A DNA stretch of 64,000 bases from Stictocephala bisonia (lineage: Eukaryota > Arthropoda > Insecta > Hemiptera > Membracidae): the NCBI GenBank assembly GCA_035578905.1, contig JAQJVL010000427.1, forward strand, positions 336,001-400,000. Direction: 5' to 3'. The notes beneath the pieces were generated by a model. It was given only the letters and a program-made list of their open reading frames with translations, searched no databases and was not told where the DNA came from. Both the position numbers and the translations under genes were made by a program. Positions 1 through 11,726 of this stretch are shown piece after piece (the stretch's first letter is position 1; each line of letters opens with the position of its first letter).

Positions 1-1292
1 TCTTCTTGTTTCTTAAAATTAAATAAAGTTTTTTACGCCAACTAAACACAAAATACGCAATAATTATTATTTAATATGATTTGTTAATTATGAAATTTAG
101 AAAAATTTTAAAATTTATACGTAAAGAATTATATCCCAAATTACCTAAAGGTATGCACGCCTTTATTTAAAATGTAACTATGTTCTTACTTTTAAGTAAT
201 TATATATTTGAAGCAAAACAACTTCAACTGATATTTCGCAATTTTGTAAGTAAACATTGTAACCTTAACATAAAATCGTAAAAATATATATATAAATACA
301 CGTTATTTGTTGAAATAAATGATAGGTGGAAGACTAAATAACGATGTATTGTGATAACAAATTGTGACCGATAAATTAGTTTAGAATTCAAAATAGATAC
401 TACCAAGTCATTAAATTAAATACTTATTTTTACTTTTTTACTACTCTATAGTTAAATAGTAAAAAAATACTATAATTACTATTTGACCAAGTCTTACCAT
501 TTCTCTTACCATTTCCCTTTTAAGTTCCTGTCAATTGAAAATTAACAAATGACTTGCTTTATCGAAACCAACCACTATTGTATATATACATTTTGGACTT
601 TTTCCGTTAATTCCCTAGCACTACTTTTTTTATCAAAATTACTGTTAGATTAGGTCAGGTCAGGTTAGGTTGGATTAACTAAACGTGGCTACTAAAGTTA
701 ATCACAAACTGGTAAATCCAATGATTGACATTTCACCGAATGCGCTCTCCGGTTGTAAATTCTTGGAAAGCGATAAGATAAGGCCAGCGTTAAGATAAGG
801 CCAGTGATTTCGGATTCCTAGCGTATAAGGAATACCAAAGTGGACGTAAAAATGATTGGGGAACAGTTTTTAGAGTAATAGAATATTTGTCAATTAGTTG
901 AAAATTAAAGTAAACAAAACAAAAAACATTAGTGGTAGTGAATTAATAGAATAATACTACATTTTTTCCTAAAAAAATCAGTGCGATATGTTAATTAAAT
1001 AAGTATTTTTTTGTGCTTATTCAAGTACATTAAATGCGTTATAATCAAAGATAACGACTCATAGCTCCACCATATTTTTTGAGGTTAAAATTGCACTTTT
1101 ACTCTAGCAGAACTTTGACAATCATTTATGATAAAACTTAATCTCGGTCGGCTCTGTTATTCCTAAACTAAATGAACCAAAACCATTCGTAGGGAGGAAA
1201 ATGAGTAATTGCAAGTGATCCCTTAGTAAAAAATATTGTACATTAGTACTCCTACTTTAAAAGATAGTATGTGTAGGGCGAAATGAAGGAAT
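1..1292. other. AT-rich spacer, no gene seen
   Basis: No convincing coding frame. The only patterned stretch is a short run of GGTCAGG/GGTTAGG units near 649-673 and a twice-repeated ~16 bp unit (taagataaggccag) at about 776-807. The single 60-codon frame here is A/T-rich, has no recognisable domain, and is what random AT-rich DNA gives. Confidence 0.6.
649..673 (+). repeat. short telomere-like TTAGG-type patch
   Basis: The run reads as variants of TTAGG/TCAGG in tandem (ttaggtcaggtcaggttagg). TTAGG is the ancestral insect telomere repeat, and short internal patches are common in insect genomes. Too short to claim telomere function; similar mini-patches (ggtcaggtta, ttaggttagg) sit near 18,770 and 34,482. 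Confidence 0.35.
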
Positions 1293-1722
1293 AAATATAG
1301 GAAAATTTCTCAAAATAATTGTTCAATATTTATGTACGACTTTTTAACCGTTAGTTTTTACTCACTAAGTTATTTCGTTTCATCTAAACATCAAACAACA
1401 AAGTGTATTAAATTATTATTACTATTATGTTTAATTGGTTCAAAATAAGTCGGTTTTAATTTTTGTCGATTCCTTAAGCAATTCGTCTTAATATAAAAAT
1501 AACACAATGGACTCCACATTACGTCTAAGTAGGTGGATTTATGTTTTGTTAAAAAGTAGGTGGATAAGTAGGATAAACTTGTAGGATTAAGTTTATGGAT
1601 GTCATGACTTACACAAAAATATCTTAGTCTCGTCAATAATGAAAAAAAACAGTAAAGCAAATGAGTAAATACTAATATGTTCTATGTTAATAGCCATAAA
1701 GATATCGCAACATATGCATTAC
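1293..1722. repeat. dispersed ~400 bp repeat, copy 1
   Basis: This stretch aligns along nearly its whole length with 11,331-11,726. Both copies share, in the same order, the blocks tttatgtacgactttttaac, ttatttcgtttcatctaaac, atgtttaattggttcaaaat, cgattccttaagcaattcgt and aaatgagtaaatactaat, ending near aacatatgcattac. Copy 1 carries a ~50 bp segment (about 1,531-1,580) absent from copy 2. No terminal inverted repeats, pol III boxes or coding capacity are visible, so the class is unknown. Confidence 0.75.
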
Positions 1723-3095
1723 CCCTATTAGCTATGACTGTTCCATTACACAGTCAATTTTTATGCTTAGTTAAAATACCCTCTCTACTTCGTTTACAAG
1801 AACCTCACTTACAAATAAGTGTTTTTAAGATAAGTAAAATGCTCTCTTACATAAATAAATAGTTGGTATCTTACTAGGGGCTATGATATTTTTAAAATTT
1901 TCAAACGTTGTATACTATTAAAATATATATTTAAATGCGTAAGTTTATTTCGATAACCTTCCTGTCCTTTCCTAATAAATAGACATTGACAATAATATCA
2001 ATGCCAATAAGTAAAGTACAGCAAATGACTAAATATAAAAATGGTTAAGGTAAGTGGATCAATCTACAGTCAATTTTACATGGGTTATGTAAATTGAGCT
2101 TATATACTCGTATCTTCATTATGGTTAGTAGGTCAAGACTTCCGTATTCGATTATTTGGGTGTGTCTTAGATATTCCCCATAGAATAGAGCCCGCATAGA
2201 ATTAGTAACATACATTTTATTTAAATATTTATTTATTCTTGTCTATAATAAAGGGTAACTTTATTTGCTCTCTTTAGTTTGAAAACTTAGTACAATTTTA
2301 TATTTGTTAAAATTAAACCAGATTGCCACAGGGGACCTGTTTCTTAATTTGGTATCTGTACCGACTAAAATCCATACGAAATTTATGTTGTTTAGTATCA
2401 ATCCTAAGAAAATTAAATCGAATTATCTTTGAGCGAGAAAACGTGATTGTTTTAAAAAAATATTCGGAAGCATTTCTATAGTTCGGAAGAACACGTTTAT
2501 TAACGGCACATCAATGTTACGTTGTCAGGTGGACTAGATTAAATAGGTAAGATACGGTTAAATTATGTTTAGGTTTATTTATAATAGGGTGGAGTTAGTT
2601 CTAAGGTACGAGTATTTCAGTAGTTATATTTTGGTGAATTTTAGGTTATGTTTCAGTGGTGGCCTTGAAAATTTGTATTACCTCTTCCCAAAGTACTTAC
2701 TTCATTAAAAATGCGTGGTAAAATTTATATTATTTATACTTACTAAATATTACAAGTCCTTTAAGGAAACATTTACGTATATTCTGAAATAATAACATGT
2801 AAATTATTACTAACTTAAGACAACCAACATTTTTTGTAAAATACCTCAGTAATATCTGTCGATATACTCACATAAACATTGGATATCATACTTATGTTGA
2901 GGAGAAAAAGCTACGTAAAATTTATGCAATGGAGGGACCTTTTTTAAAAAATGTCTCTATTAATTGACACACACAAAAAATCCACTTAAAAATTACTATA
3001 TATTCGAGTATTATGTTAAAAATATAAAATAAATGTGAACATCTAGTGAGACTTTTAATTTATAAATTATTAAGTATGATAAATTTGTTTGGATT
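1723..3095. other. AT-rich spacer, no gene seen
   Basis: Nothing recognisable: no long frame, no tandem array and no GC-rich patch up to the target duplication of the LTR element. Confidence 0.6.
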
Positions 3096-3100
3096 GTGTT
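3096..3100 (+). repeat. target site duplication of the Bel/Pao element, left
   Basis: GTGTT immediately before the 5' LTR is repeated exactly at 8310-8314 directly after the 3' LTR. Five base pairs is the usual Bel/Pao duplication length. The match shows both ends are the original insertion ends and that no recombination between different elements created this copy. Confidence 0.9.
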
Positions 3101-3444
3101 TGTTGGGTCTTCGCCATGGCTGGTGAAGGTCAGAACCCCAGGCCCTCTACCCATCGGGGGAGGGGGACAGTTTCAAGTTAGAAGCGAGAAGCAAAGGAAG
3201 CACTCAGCTTCCTTCTAATTTAGTTCATTCCATTAAATTTTTTAACTGTCATAATTATTATAGATTAGTTTCTGGTATTATATTCATCTATATTTATTTG
3301 TTTTATTAATTCATCTAAATTACAACAGTTCATATTCAGTGTTTAGTAAGCAGTCATTTTCGATTCGACAACATTTTATTTTCAATATTTTATTCTTTAA
3401 ACATACTAACTAACCACCGTTGCGCATCACCACTCAACCGAAAA
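3101..3444 (+). repeat. 5' LTR of Bel/Pao element
   Basis: Starts TGTTGGGTCTTCGCCATGGC and aligns with 7970-8309 to the end. Differences from the 3' LTR include a changed block after CTCTACCC, a small indel near position 3360-3380, and a last dinucleotide AA instead of CA. The visible substitutions and indels mean the insertion is not recent. Confidence 0.92.
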
Positions 3445-3462
3445 TGGTCCTCCGGTCCGGAT
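3445..3462 (+). other. primer binding site for minus-strand synthesis
   Basis: Directly after the 5' LTR the sequence TGGTCCTCCGGTCCGGAT begins with TGG, the complement of the tRNA 3' CCA. The rest looks like the complement of a tRNA acceptor/T arm. Which tRNA it matches cannot be settled by eye. Confidence 0.7.
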
Positions 3463-4013
3463 TCTAATAAAATTTATTAACTTCACGTAACTAATAAACA
3501 ACGTACAGTCAGTGTGAGTAGTGAGTGACACATTTGTTCATCAAGTGATTAGTGTTAAATTCAATGTCCAGTGTTAACAGTTACAACACATATAATCACA
3601 GTTAACTACCTACGAACAGGGACAGTGTCTAGTGAGACTTCATTTCAATCTCATCGCATCTTCACTTCAACATTGAAGAGTACTACACAGGATTGGAACC
3701 AGGGCGTCGCCTTCGACATTCGACAGTCAACCTACATCAGTCTTGCAGAGTATCGATCGACTGCCACTTCTTCGGGGAAGACTTGCCATGTCCCTGGCTC
3801 CTGCCATCGCTTCTCAAAGGACACCGGATCGACCCTTCGTAAGTGCCTCTCACAATGATTTTATAACTGTAGAGCCTTCCTGAAATTCTTATACAAGACT
3901 ACCCCTTCAGTCAGCTGATATTAATTTCCCATTCACTCTCACTTTCAAACGTACTCAATAGTTTGTTTACGTTACCCTGACATTAGTTAGAATTATTAGA
4001 ACTGTAAAACACA
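3463..4013 (+). other. untranslated leader of the Bel/Pao element
   Basis: About 550 bp between the primer binding site and the gag start. It contains a 95-codon frame (3571-3858) with no gag-like motif; I read it as leader, since long leaders are seen in this superfamily. Confidence 0.55.
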
Positions 4014-4976
4014 ATGGAAGATCTTAAAGCATTAAAATTCAGAAGACGTCAACTGAAATAAAAATTAATCATATTTAAAATCAGACAATACCCTCCAATT
4101 AAAATTAAGATTCAAGGATTTTGAATTACTCTTGTCAATCTTCGATGAGGTACAAAGCCAAATCAAATCCGTAGAAGAAGAAGACAATCAGGATGACGAG
4201 AGGAAAAGCTTTGGAAATGCTTACCACGAATTAGCAACTAAAGCCGATGATATACTGTCCACACGATCAATAAACAGTCAATCACAGAATATCAATGGAC
4301 AAGCAAATTCCAAATCTAGCATAGGCTTCTCTGCCAGCCATTAACCTTCCAAAAGTCTCAGGCAACTACGAGGATTAGATAACATTTTAATAATTATTCC
4401 AGTCCCTCATAAACAATAATGAATCACTATCAGATATAGAAAAGATCCACTACCTAAAAACATATTTGCATGACACTGTAAAACCCATACTTCCTTCACT
4501 GGAAGTTTAATGACAAAATTACTCCACTGCATGGCTCCTTCTAAAATAAAGATATGACAAAAGCGAATCATAGTCAATAATCACATAGGTTCATTATTAA
4601 ATATAGATCAAATTGTCACGGAGAATTATACTGCTTTGAGAAGCCTTCTTGACACAACAAACAAACATTTGAGGTGTTTAAAAAGCTTAGGTCAGCCCAC
4701 AGACCGTTGGGATACCATCCTTATATTAATTTACTTACTAATATTAAGTAAACAATTAGATATGTACACACTTAAACACTGGGAAACTCAAAACACCGCT
4801 CAAGAGTTGCCCAAAATGGAAATGTTCTTAGAATTGTTCAACAGTAGGTGCCAAATCCTTCAAGCCATCAACCAATCCAAGACAAATTACCAGTCCCAGT
4901 TAAAAGCAACGAATACAAATCAGGGACAATCCAGGGTAGCTTTGAGAGTCGTAAAGAACCCTACATGTTGAGCCAC
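4014..4976 (+). pseudogene. gag remnant of Bel/Pao element
   Basis: An ATG at 4014 opens MEDLKALKFRRRQLK, the usual style of a Bel/Pao gag start (charged, Lys/Arg-rich helix), but a stop follows at once and the frame shifts. A second piece from 4132 is acidic (EEEDNQDDE). A third from about 4636 carries the Gag pattern LRCLKSLGQPTDRWDTI, then TLKHWET and FLELFNSRCQIL, as in the DUF1759-type gag region. At least three frames and several stops interrupt it, and a stretch between 4345 and 4635 is badly eroded. Gag would form the virus-like particle; this copy cannot make an intact one. Confidence 0.8.
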
Positions 4977-5319
4977 TTGTCAACAAGTGATAAATGTAGT
5001 TTATGCAGTGCCTCTAGTCATTAACTGTTCAGATGCCAGAAATTTCTTGCAAAAACGTCTCAAGAACGTTAAAATACAATAAAAATCCTCAGTTTGTGCA
5101 CCAACCGTCTCAACAAGTGACACAATAACTCCTCATGTTTGTCTGGAATATGCAAAATCTGTTTGAAACTTTACAATACTTTATTACATGTTAATTATAA
5201 AGACAATGTACAGCCTCAGCTATTACCTAAGGACAACTAAACAAACATGATACATCAACTGTTCCAAAAGCAGACACAGTTTTATTAACCTCTAAATCTT
5301 CAACTACCTCAAATGTACT

Positions 5320-6110
5320 ACTATCTACAGCAGTAATCTATGTCCAAGACAGTTACGGTAGCAATCATCTCTGCCGTGCCTTATTGGACAATGGATCCCA
5401 AACCAACTTCATAACCAATAAAATGGTACAAATACTCCGTTTAAAGAAATCCAATAAATCCACTAACATAAGTGAGATTAAAAACAAACAATCTTTCACA
5501 ACAGGGAGTGTGACCTGCAACATGTACAAGCTACAAGGAGCAGTTGGAGTTCAAGGCCATCCCAACAATAACTTAAGACATGCCAATATCACAAATAGAT
5601 GTGTCAGCATGGGAATTGCCTCCATGGGTCCATCTGCCGATCCTGGCTTAGGAAGTACAGGGTCAGTCAATTGATATGCTTCCAGGTGGAGATATATTCT
5701 TCAGACTGCCGTGTGTCGGGCAGTTTATTCCAGCACCAGGAACTCCCATCCTACAAAAATCGTTGTTGGGATGGATAGCTGGAGGCAAGGTTGCCTCAAA
5801 TGAATCCAACCAATCATCTCTTTGCCTAGTAGCTACAACAGACAAGCTTCACTTTCAAATAAAGAAATTTTGGGATGTTGATGAAATCAGCGACACCAAT
5901 ACCACAACTACAGAAGATCAGCTGTGTGAAGAACATTATGTAAAAACCACTAAACGTAATGAACAAGGCCGATACATCGTAAGCTCTAACACTAAAAGAT
6001 AGTATCCATGAAATAGGGGACATCTACAATCAAGCTCTTAATCGACTACAAAGTACAGAGAGAAAACTCAAAAATAATCCCAATTTAAAAGCATCCTATA
6101 ATTCTTCCAG
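5320..6110 (+). pseudogene. pol remnant: aspartyl protease and pre-RT region
   Basis: From about 5384 the frame reads ALLDNGSQTNFITNKM. This is the retropepsin-like active-site region of Bel/Pao (usual D-S/T/N-G-S-Q, here DNGSQ). Another frame at 5676-6002 gives GGDIFFRLPC, then PILQKSLLGWIAGG, then FWDVDEI and RNEQGRYIV, which are the conserved blocks between protease and reverse transcriptase in this superfamily. After about 6110 the match stops and the sequence jumps to the end of integrase, so an internal deletion removed the polymerase. Frameshifts near 5560-5675 and a stop at about 6001 also break it. Confidence 0.8.
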
Positions 6111-6746
6111 CCATATCTCATTTGATAAGTGAAAAAATCCAAAAAGAACACATAAACTGGCACTTTATTCACCACACTCCTCTCTTTTCGTTGGTCTGTG
6201 GAAGGCACGAGTAAAGTCAGTAAAACATCACTTAAAAAGAGTAGTGAGAAATGCTAATTTAACATTTGAACATGTGTACACAGTTCTAACAATGGTAGAG
6301 GCATGTCTCAATTCTCGACCACTCACACCCTTATATACCAACCCTACTGACCCCAATCCATTAACTCCTGTTCATTTCCTCACTGGAGAGGCACTCATTG
6401 CTCTACCAGAACCAGATTGTACAGCACACAAGGGCAACCAACTCTCAAAGTAGCAGTGACTTCAACAACTGTCCCAGCACTTTTAGTCACACTGGTCAAA
6501 AGAGTATCTTTCACTCGTCCAGCAAAGATCAAAGTGGAGAAAAGCCCCAACTGCAAGTTGGGCAACTGGTCGTCGTGAGGGACGACAACCTCCCTCCACT
6601 CAAGTGGATCACAGGCAGAGTGACAGCCATTCATCCTGGACCAGACGGCAAGGTGAGAGTGGCTAACATCACAACTTCCTCTGGACCACTCAAGAGGGCA
6701 GCAAATCGCCTGTGTGTGTTGCCTAACTATGACCAGAGTGAGTGAG
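6111..6746 (+). pseudogene. integrase C-terminal and DUF5641 remnant of pol
   Basis: The frames around 6115-6250 contain WHFIHHTP and LWKARVKSVKHHLKRV, typical of the last part of a Bel/Pao integrase core. They are followed by VEACLNSRPLTPLY and PLTPVHFLTGEAL. A frameshift near 6425-6450 leads to VGQLVVVRDDNLPPLKWITG and HPGPDGKVRVANI, ending KRAANRLCVLP, the signature of the DUF5641 domain that closes Bel/Pao polyproteins. The DDE catalytic part of integrase is upstream of the surviving piece and is gone. Confidence 0.85.
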
Positions 6747-7957
6747 TGGTGCATATCATGTAAATAATAAAAATTCTGTTTTCATATGTCTATATCATTT
6801 TGAATTTTGTTCAGTTTACAGTGCACAGTGATTAATATGTTAAGAAATGTATAGTAGTAAATAATTGTTATACTTAATTATATATTAGGTTGTAATGGTT
6901 ACATGGATAAAATTGTGTTGTTCATATTCTTAAACGTTTCACGGTAGTTTAATAATTTTATGACGTATTATGTATATTTATTTTATGACAAAAATATAAC
7001 AGTATTTGGATAAATATGTCACTGTTTATTTCAATCTTATAGTATTATTTTAATCTGTTAGGATACATAATCTTCTTTTATTATTTGTAATAGTATTCCA
7101 AACACAAAACAGTTGTTGGATTTCAACTCATTCTGACAATCAATGTATAAAATGTTTATTTTATATTTGCATATTATATTTGGGTTCATGTCTTTTCATT
7201 GTTCATATTTCATTTATGAAATTTGCGTAATATCATGTTTATTAATAATTGCACACACTATTTGTATATTGGTTGTTTCATTTTCATTGATGTTAGTAAG
7301 CTACAATTGTTGTACATTATTTTCCAGGATTAATTACGTAGTATTTATTCACTGTTGATAGTACTAATATTATTAATTTCCATTAGTACTTCAATGCATA
7401 TATATTAGTATATTTGATTTACAAATATCATAATGTTGTTTGTTTTGTAAGTTTTTTTGTTTTTGTGGTGATGTGGTGATGTATTCATTTTCTTGTTATG
7501 ATTGATTATTAACTCATTTACAATTTACTGTCGTTTACCTCTCTTAACTCTTTACCTTTACATTATTTGTTGTTGTACATTACTCATGTTTAGTTCACTT
7601 TTTTGGATTTATTTGCAATTATGACAAAACATGTTTTGATTTTTTTAATATTGATAGTTGTTAGTTCGATGATAACTATCTTTAATTATTCTCATCCATA
7701 ACATTGGTGTAAGATTCGTATTTTGTACAGTTTAACTTAATCTTAAATATTCACCATAAATCGTATTATTTTAATGAATAGTGCTTATGCATATTTAAAT
7801 CTAATCATTAGTTTGTACAGTATTATTTAAATATCATTGTCATTATCTATTTGTCTTGTGTGTTCATATTATTGCAAACACTAAAATTTTTCAGCATGTG
7901 TTAGATTTTAAATTTATTTATAATTTGAATTATTTCATTTAAAGCAACACTTTCAAC
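6747..7957 (+). other. long 3' non-coding segment of the Bel/Pao element
   Basis: About 1.2 kb of AT-rich DNA between the end of pol and the polypurine tract. A 71-codon frame at 7143-7358 is hydrophobic and Cys-rich but has no env-like features such as a signal peptide plus ectodomain. It could be spacer, a decayed third gene or captured DNA. Confidence 0.5.
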
Positions 7958-7969
7958 GGGGGGGGAGTA
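7958..7969 (+). other. polypurine tract
   Basis: GGGGGGGGAGTA directly before the 3' LTR, the place where plus-strand synthesis is primed in LTR elements. Confidence 0.75.
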
Positions 7970-8309
7970 TGTTGGGTCTTCGCCATGGCTGGTGAAAATC
8001 AGAACCGCAGGCCCTCTACCCTTCTGGGGAAGAAGATAGTGACAAGTTAGAAGCGAGAAGCAACGGATGCACTCAGCTCCGTCCTCTTCCTGATTTAGTT
8101 CATTCCATTCCATTTTTAACTGTCATAATTATTATAGATTAGTTTCTGGTATTATATTCATCTGTATTTACTTGTTTTATTCATTCATCTAAATTATAAT
8201 AGTTCATATTCAGTGTTTAATAAGCAGTCATTTTTAGATTTCATTTTCAATATTTTATTCTTTAAACCTACTAACTAATAACCGTTGCGCATCGGCACGC
8301 AACCGAACA
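7970..8309 (+). repeat. 3' LTR of Bel/Pao element
   Basis: Begins TGTTGGGTCTTCGCCATGGC and ends ACCGAACA, followed by the target duplication GTGTT (8310-8314). It aligns with the 5' LTR throughout and keeps the canonical TG...CA ends. Confidence 0.92.
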
Positions 8310-8314
8310 GTGTT

Positions 8315-10670
8315 TGACTTAAGTTTACTCAAGTTTACTCTCCGAATCGTGTACACTAAAACAAGAATGATTAATACCCGCCATATAAGTAAGAACTGAG
8401 GATTATATTGAATTTTCATCAATGCTGTAAACGTTAAGTAAATAAATTGTGAATTATTAATACAAATTCGGTTACAAAATAAAATAATTAAAATCTACAC
8501 ATAAAGTTATAATGCCATTAATTCAACATCATATACTAAAAATAAAGTATTTATTAGTTCACATATATTATATAGGCGTAGAAAAACACGTAAAGCACAA
8601 CTGATAGGCGGTTCAATCTATAATTTTATCCCTTTAGTCATGCTGGTGCATAAATTATCAGTAGTAGTGGGTAATTGATTCCCCTACATGATTTGTATTT
8701 TCATTTATGGGGCTATAAATACAACCTGTTATCTCTTAGTTCAAAATCATGATCACTATTTGAAATGTATAGACATAATACCACGATTAATAGTATAAAT
8801 GCAATATTATATACATATACAACTGTTTATTATTATATATTCACTTTAAACTCTGTTTCAAAGGAAAATTTCTTATAAGATAATAATACAAAGATAATTT
8901 TTAATCCATTTTTATAACTTTTTTTAATAGTAATATGCATATATATTCCTGAATATAAAAAAAATTAAAACACAGTGTGGAATGAAGTTGGTTTTAAAAA
9001 TATTTGTGGTTATTGTAAATTGTTAATATGATAAAAATGGCCAGTTCTTTTTAAAAAAATCATATCGTTGATGCTGTTTATTTTTAATTTTTACAAATTT
9101 TTGTATGTAGGATAGAAAAACGTAAATGCCCCGGTTGATTATAGCTTGTTTTTAAACTGAGGACCTAAACTTAGTTGTCTGTAAAAAATTCCAAAAATAA
9201 TTATTTAATTTTTATGATTTACAATAACGTACCTGTTCACAGTTGTATTTCAATCGTTTAGTTCAGTAAACTCTGGAACATGTACAAATGTTAATCTGAC
9301 TAAAATATATGCTTTACTTTTATCAGCAGATTGAAAAATAATAGAAAAATAATAATGACATTTTATAAGATTTAAAATTATATATAATACACTTTAAACA
9401 TTTTTTCACTCAAACGCCTTAATATTCTTTACCAAAAAAAAACTTAAAATGTTACGAAAATATTAAATAAAATCTACGTAAATAATTACCACTAAGGATA
9501 TTATGTATGAATAAATTATATCACAAAAACAACAATTAAAAAGTTATTGTTCTTAAACTTGCTTATTAAGTGTGTTTTTTAAATTTCCTCAATTTTCCTA
9601 ACAGTTACATTATACGGTTATAAAGGGTTTTCTTACTTTTACTCAAGCTTCCAGGATCCTGTTTAGAAATATCTGCTCATTCTCCACTGGGAAAGAAGAC
9701 ATCAAGCCTTTCATATACTACCACACACAGACTACATATACTTCAGTTCGGGAGATATGGCAGGCTAGTTTAAAACCACCCTGGCTTATCCTAGTTGTAT
9801 AAAGGGTATTTAGTTATTCATATACACTATTTAAAAAATATGGATGTGTTCGATCCTGTAGGAAAATAATTGACTGTCTTAGATTTGCCTCGATTTCTTC
9901 AAGATTATGAAGCAAATAATTTTTCAGAAAGTTTAAATATATACGATTCAGTCGTAACTCAAATATGTGAAGTCCTGTAAAATAGTAACCGATTACTCTT
10001 ACACAAACATCGCTTTGAAAACCGCGTTGAAATGCATATCCTCTCGTGGATTTAAGATTTTAGGTTTTCCAAACATGCATGTTTTGAGAACTAAACACTC
10101 CTTGTTTAGTGAAAAGAAGATTGTACATCATCAGTCTACAAAATGTTCTTGAAGAAGTTGTAATGTTCTATGTTACTGATTAACCAGCGACTAATCCAAA
10201 TTATGAGGACAACATTTCATATTTATAATACCTGCCTGCACCTTTGTCCTATGATAAAGATTATAGTTATGTTTACGTGTGATGTAACTATATCACTAGT
10301 AAGTTACCTACAACTGGTTTCTGGACTAACATACTAAAAAGGCAGTTGAAAGAGTCCTTGAAACTTTAACATCTGCCATTTATAAACAACAGTAGGTAGT
10401 CAGCAAGTTCTTGTTATTCTGTAAACAGCGTCCTACTTGTTTGGGTTCAAGCAGTTTAAACAATTTTAATCCTATTATTTTTACCATTTATTATGTAAAT
10501 GTACCGTATACCATAAATAATGTACATAGATGAGGTATATAACATTGATCTAACGGTGTAATTAAAGTTACTTAACTGAAGTTTAAAGTTTTAATATATG
10601 TACATTTGTTTAAAGTTTAGCAAAGACTGATATTTTAAAAGATATAATTAAAAGTAATAAATTCTTAGAG
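8315..10670. other. AT-rich spacer, weak coding relic possible
   Basis: No clear gene. From 9840 an ATG opens a short plus-strand frame that continues, past one stop, through LDLPRFLQDYEANNFSESL and, past another, to about 10,056. It may be a decayed coding relic, but I recognise no family and chance is not excluded. Confidence 0.4.
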
Positions 10671-11035
10671 TCGGCACTGGTGGCGCAGTGCTATAACCCA
10701 GCTACTTGGGGACAAAGTGTTTGGGAGATTATAGGCGATAGGTTCCATGCTTGGTTCTCTTAATACCGACACGGCGTTCGCTCAGTGGTTGTCTTCAACG
10801 TAGATACTACTAGAGAAGTCTGGAGTGTCCGTGTTGAATGGTAGTCAAGGTTCATATTTTGTGTAGGGAAGAGAACTGAGTGTCAGACTTGTCAGTTAGC
10901 TGAAAATCAGACCAACACTACGTAGTTCGGATTCAACGTATATCTGTAGGTCCCATAGTTGCCCTGGCTACTGGGCTTTTAATAAATAGTCCTTCCTGAG
11001 CTAAGTCGAACTCAGATAGTAACAAATACTATACT
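10671..11035 (+). mobile_element. tRNA-derived SINE (family A), copy 1
   Basis: The start GGTGGCGCAGTGCTATAACC fits a pol III box A (TRGCNNAGYNGG). About 50 bp on, GGTTCCATGCT resembles a decayed box B (GGTTCGANTCC). The body continues through CTAGAGAAGTCTGGAGTGTC and GTAGGGAAGAGAACTGAGTG to the tail CTGGCTACTGGGCTTTTAAT. Three other copies in the window (41.5, 52.8 and 62.1 kb) match in the same order. Non-autonomous, transcribed by pol III and copied by a LINE. Confidence 0.8.
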
Positions 11036-11330
11036 TGTTCATCTACATTCATCACACTCATTCACTCCTCATATTCGCCCATATCTGTACGATCGGCGTC
11101 TTTGAGTTGAATAATGAATAAGAGTGTTTTCTGTTCAGGATAAATCACATGTGGTCTATTGCTTGTATGTTTAAAAGAAACTAGTCTATTTTTTGAAAAT
11201 TTACTAGTTAACCTAGTTAAAAATGTATGAATATGAAGGTTGTTTACAGTTCTGGTAAATGTTTAGCTAATTGGGTTAGCACAGAGATAGCATAGTAATT
11301 AACTATTGAAAATAAACAAAATACAATAAT

Positions 11331-11726
11331 AAATATAATAAAATTTCTCAAAAAAAACATGTCAGCTAATTTTTCATATTTATGTACGACTTTTTAACCA
11401 TTAGTTTTTACTCACTAAACAAGTTATTTCGTTTCATCTAAACATTGAACAATAAAGTGTATTAAATTATTATTATTAATATGTTTAATTGGTTCAAAAT
11501 AAGTCGGTTTGAATTTTTCGATTCCTTAAGCAATTCGTCTTAATATAAAAATATCAAAATGGACTCCATATTAAATAGGATAAAGTATATGGATGTCATG
11601 ACTTGTACAATAATATCTTAAGCTCGTCAATAATGAAAAAGCAATAAAGCAAATGAGTAAATACTAATGTATTCTGTGTTAATATCTATAAAGCACGTGC
11701 AACATATGCATTACTGAAGGCTACAT
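11331..11726. repeat. dispersed ~400 bp repeat, copy 2
   Basis: Second copy of the repeat at 1293-1722 (see there for shared blocks). It lies in the same orientation 10 kb away, outside the intervening LTR element. Relative to copy 1 it lacks a ~50 bp internal stretch and has extra bases (CATGTCAGC) near its start. Confidence 0.75.

Larger units (their letters stand above)
3101..8309 (+). mobile_element. Bel/Pao LTR retrotransposon, internally deleted
   Basis: A complete insertion of about 5.2 kb bounded by two LTRs (344 and 340 bp), starting TG and, in the 3' LTR, ending CA, inside a perfect 5 bp duplication. A primer binding site follows the 5' LTR and a G-rich polypurine tract precedes the 3' LTR. 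The inside carries, in Bel/Pao order, remnants of gag, a retroviral-like aspartyl protease region and pol sequence up to the start of reverse transcriptase. It then jumps to the end of integrase and a DUF5641-like C-terminal domain. Reverse transcriptase, RNase H and the integrase catalytic core are missing, and the frames carry stops and shifts. The copy therefore cannot move by itself; mobilisation in trans is possible only if signals and partners persist. Confidence 0.93.

Noticed and set aside
6395..6754. A 119-codon minus-strand frame in the LTR element
   Set aside because: It is the complement of the DUF5641 coding remnant.
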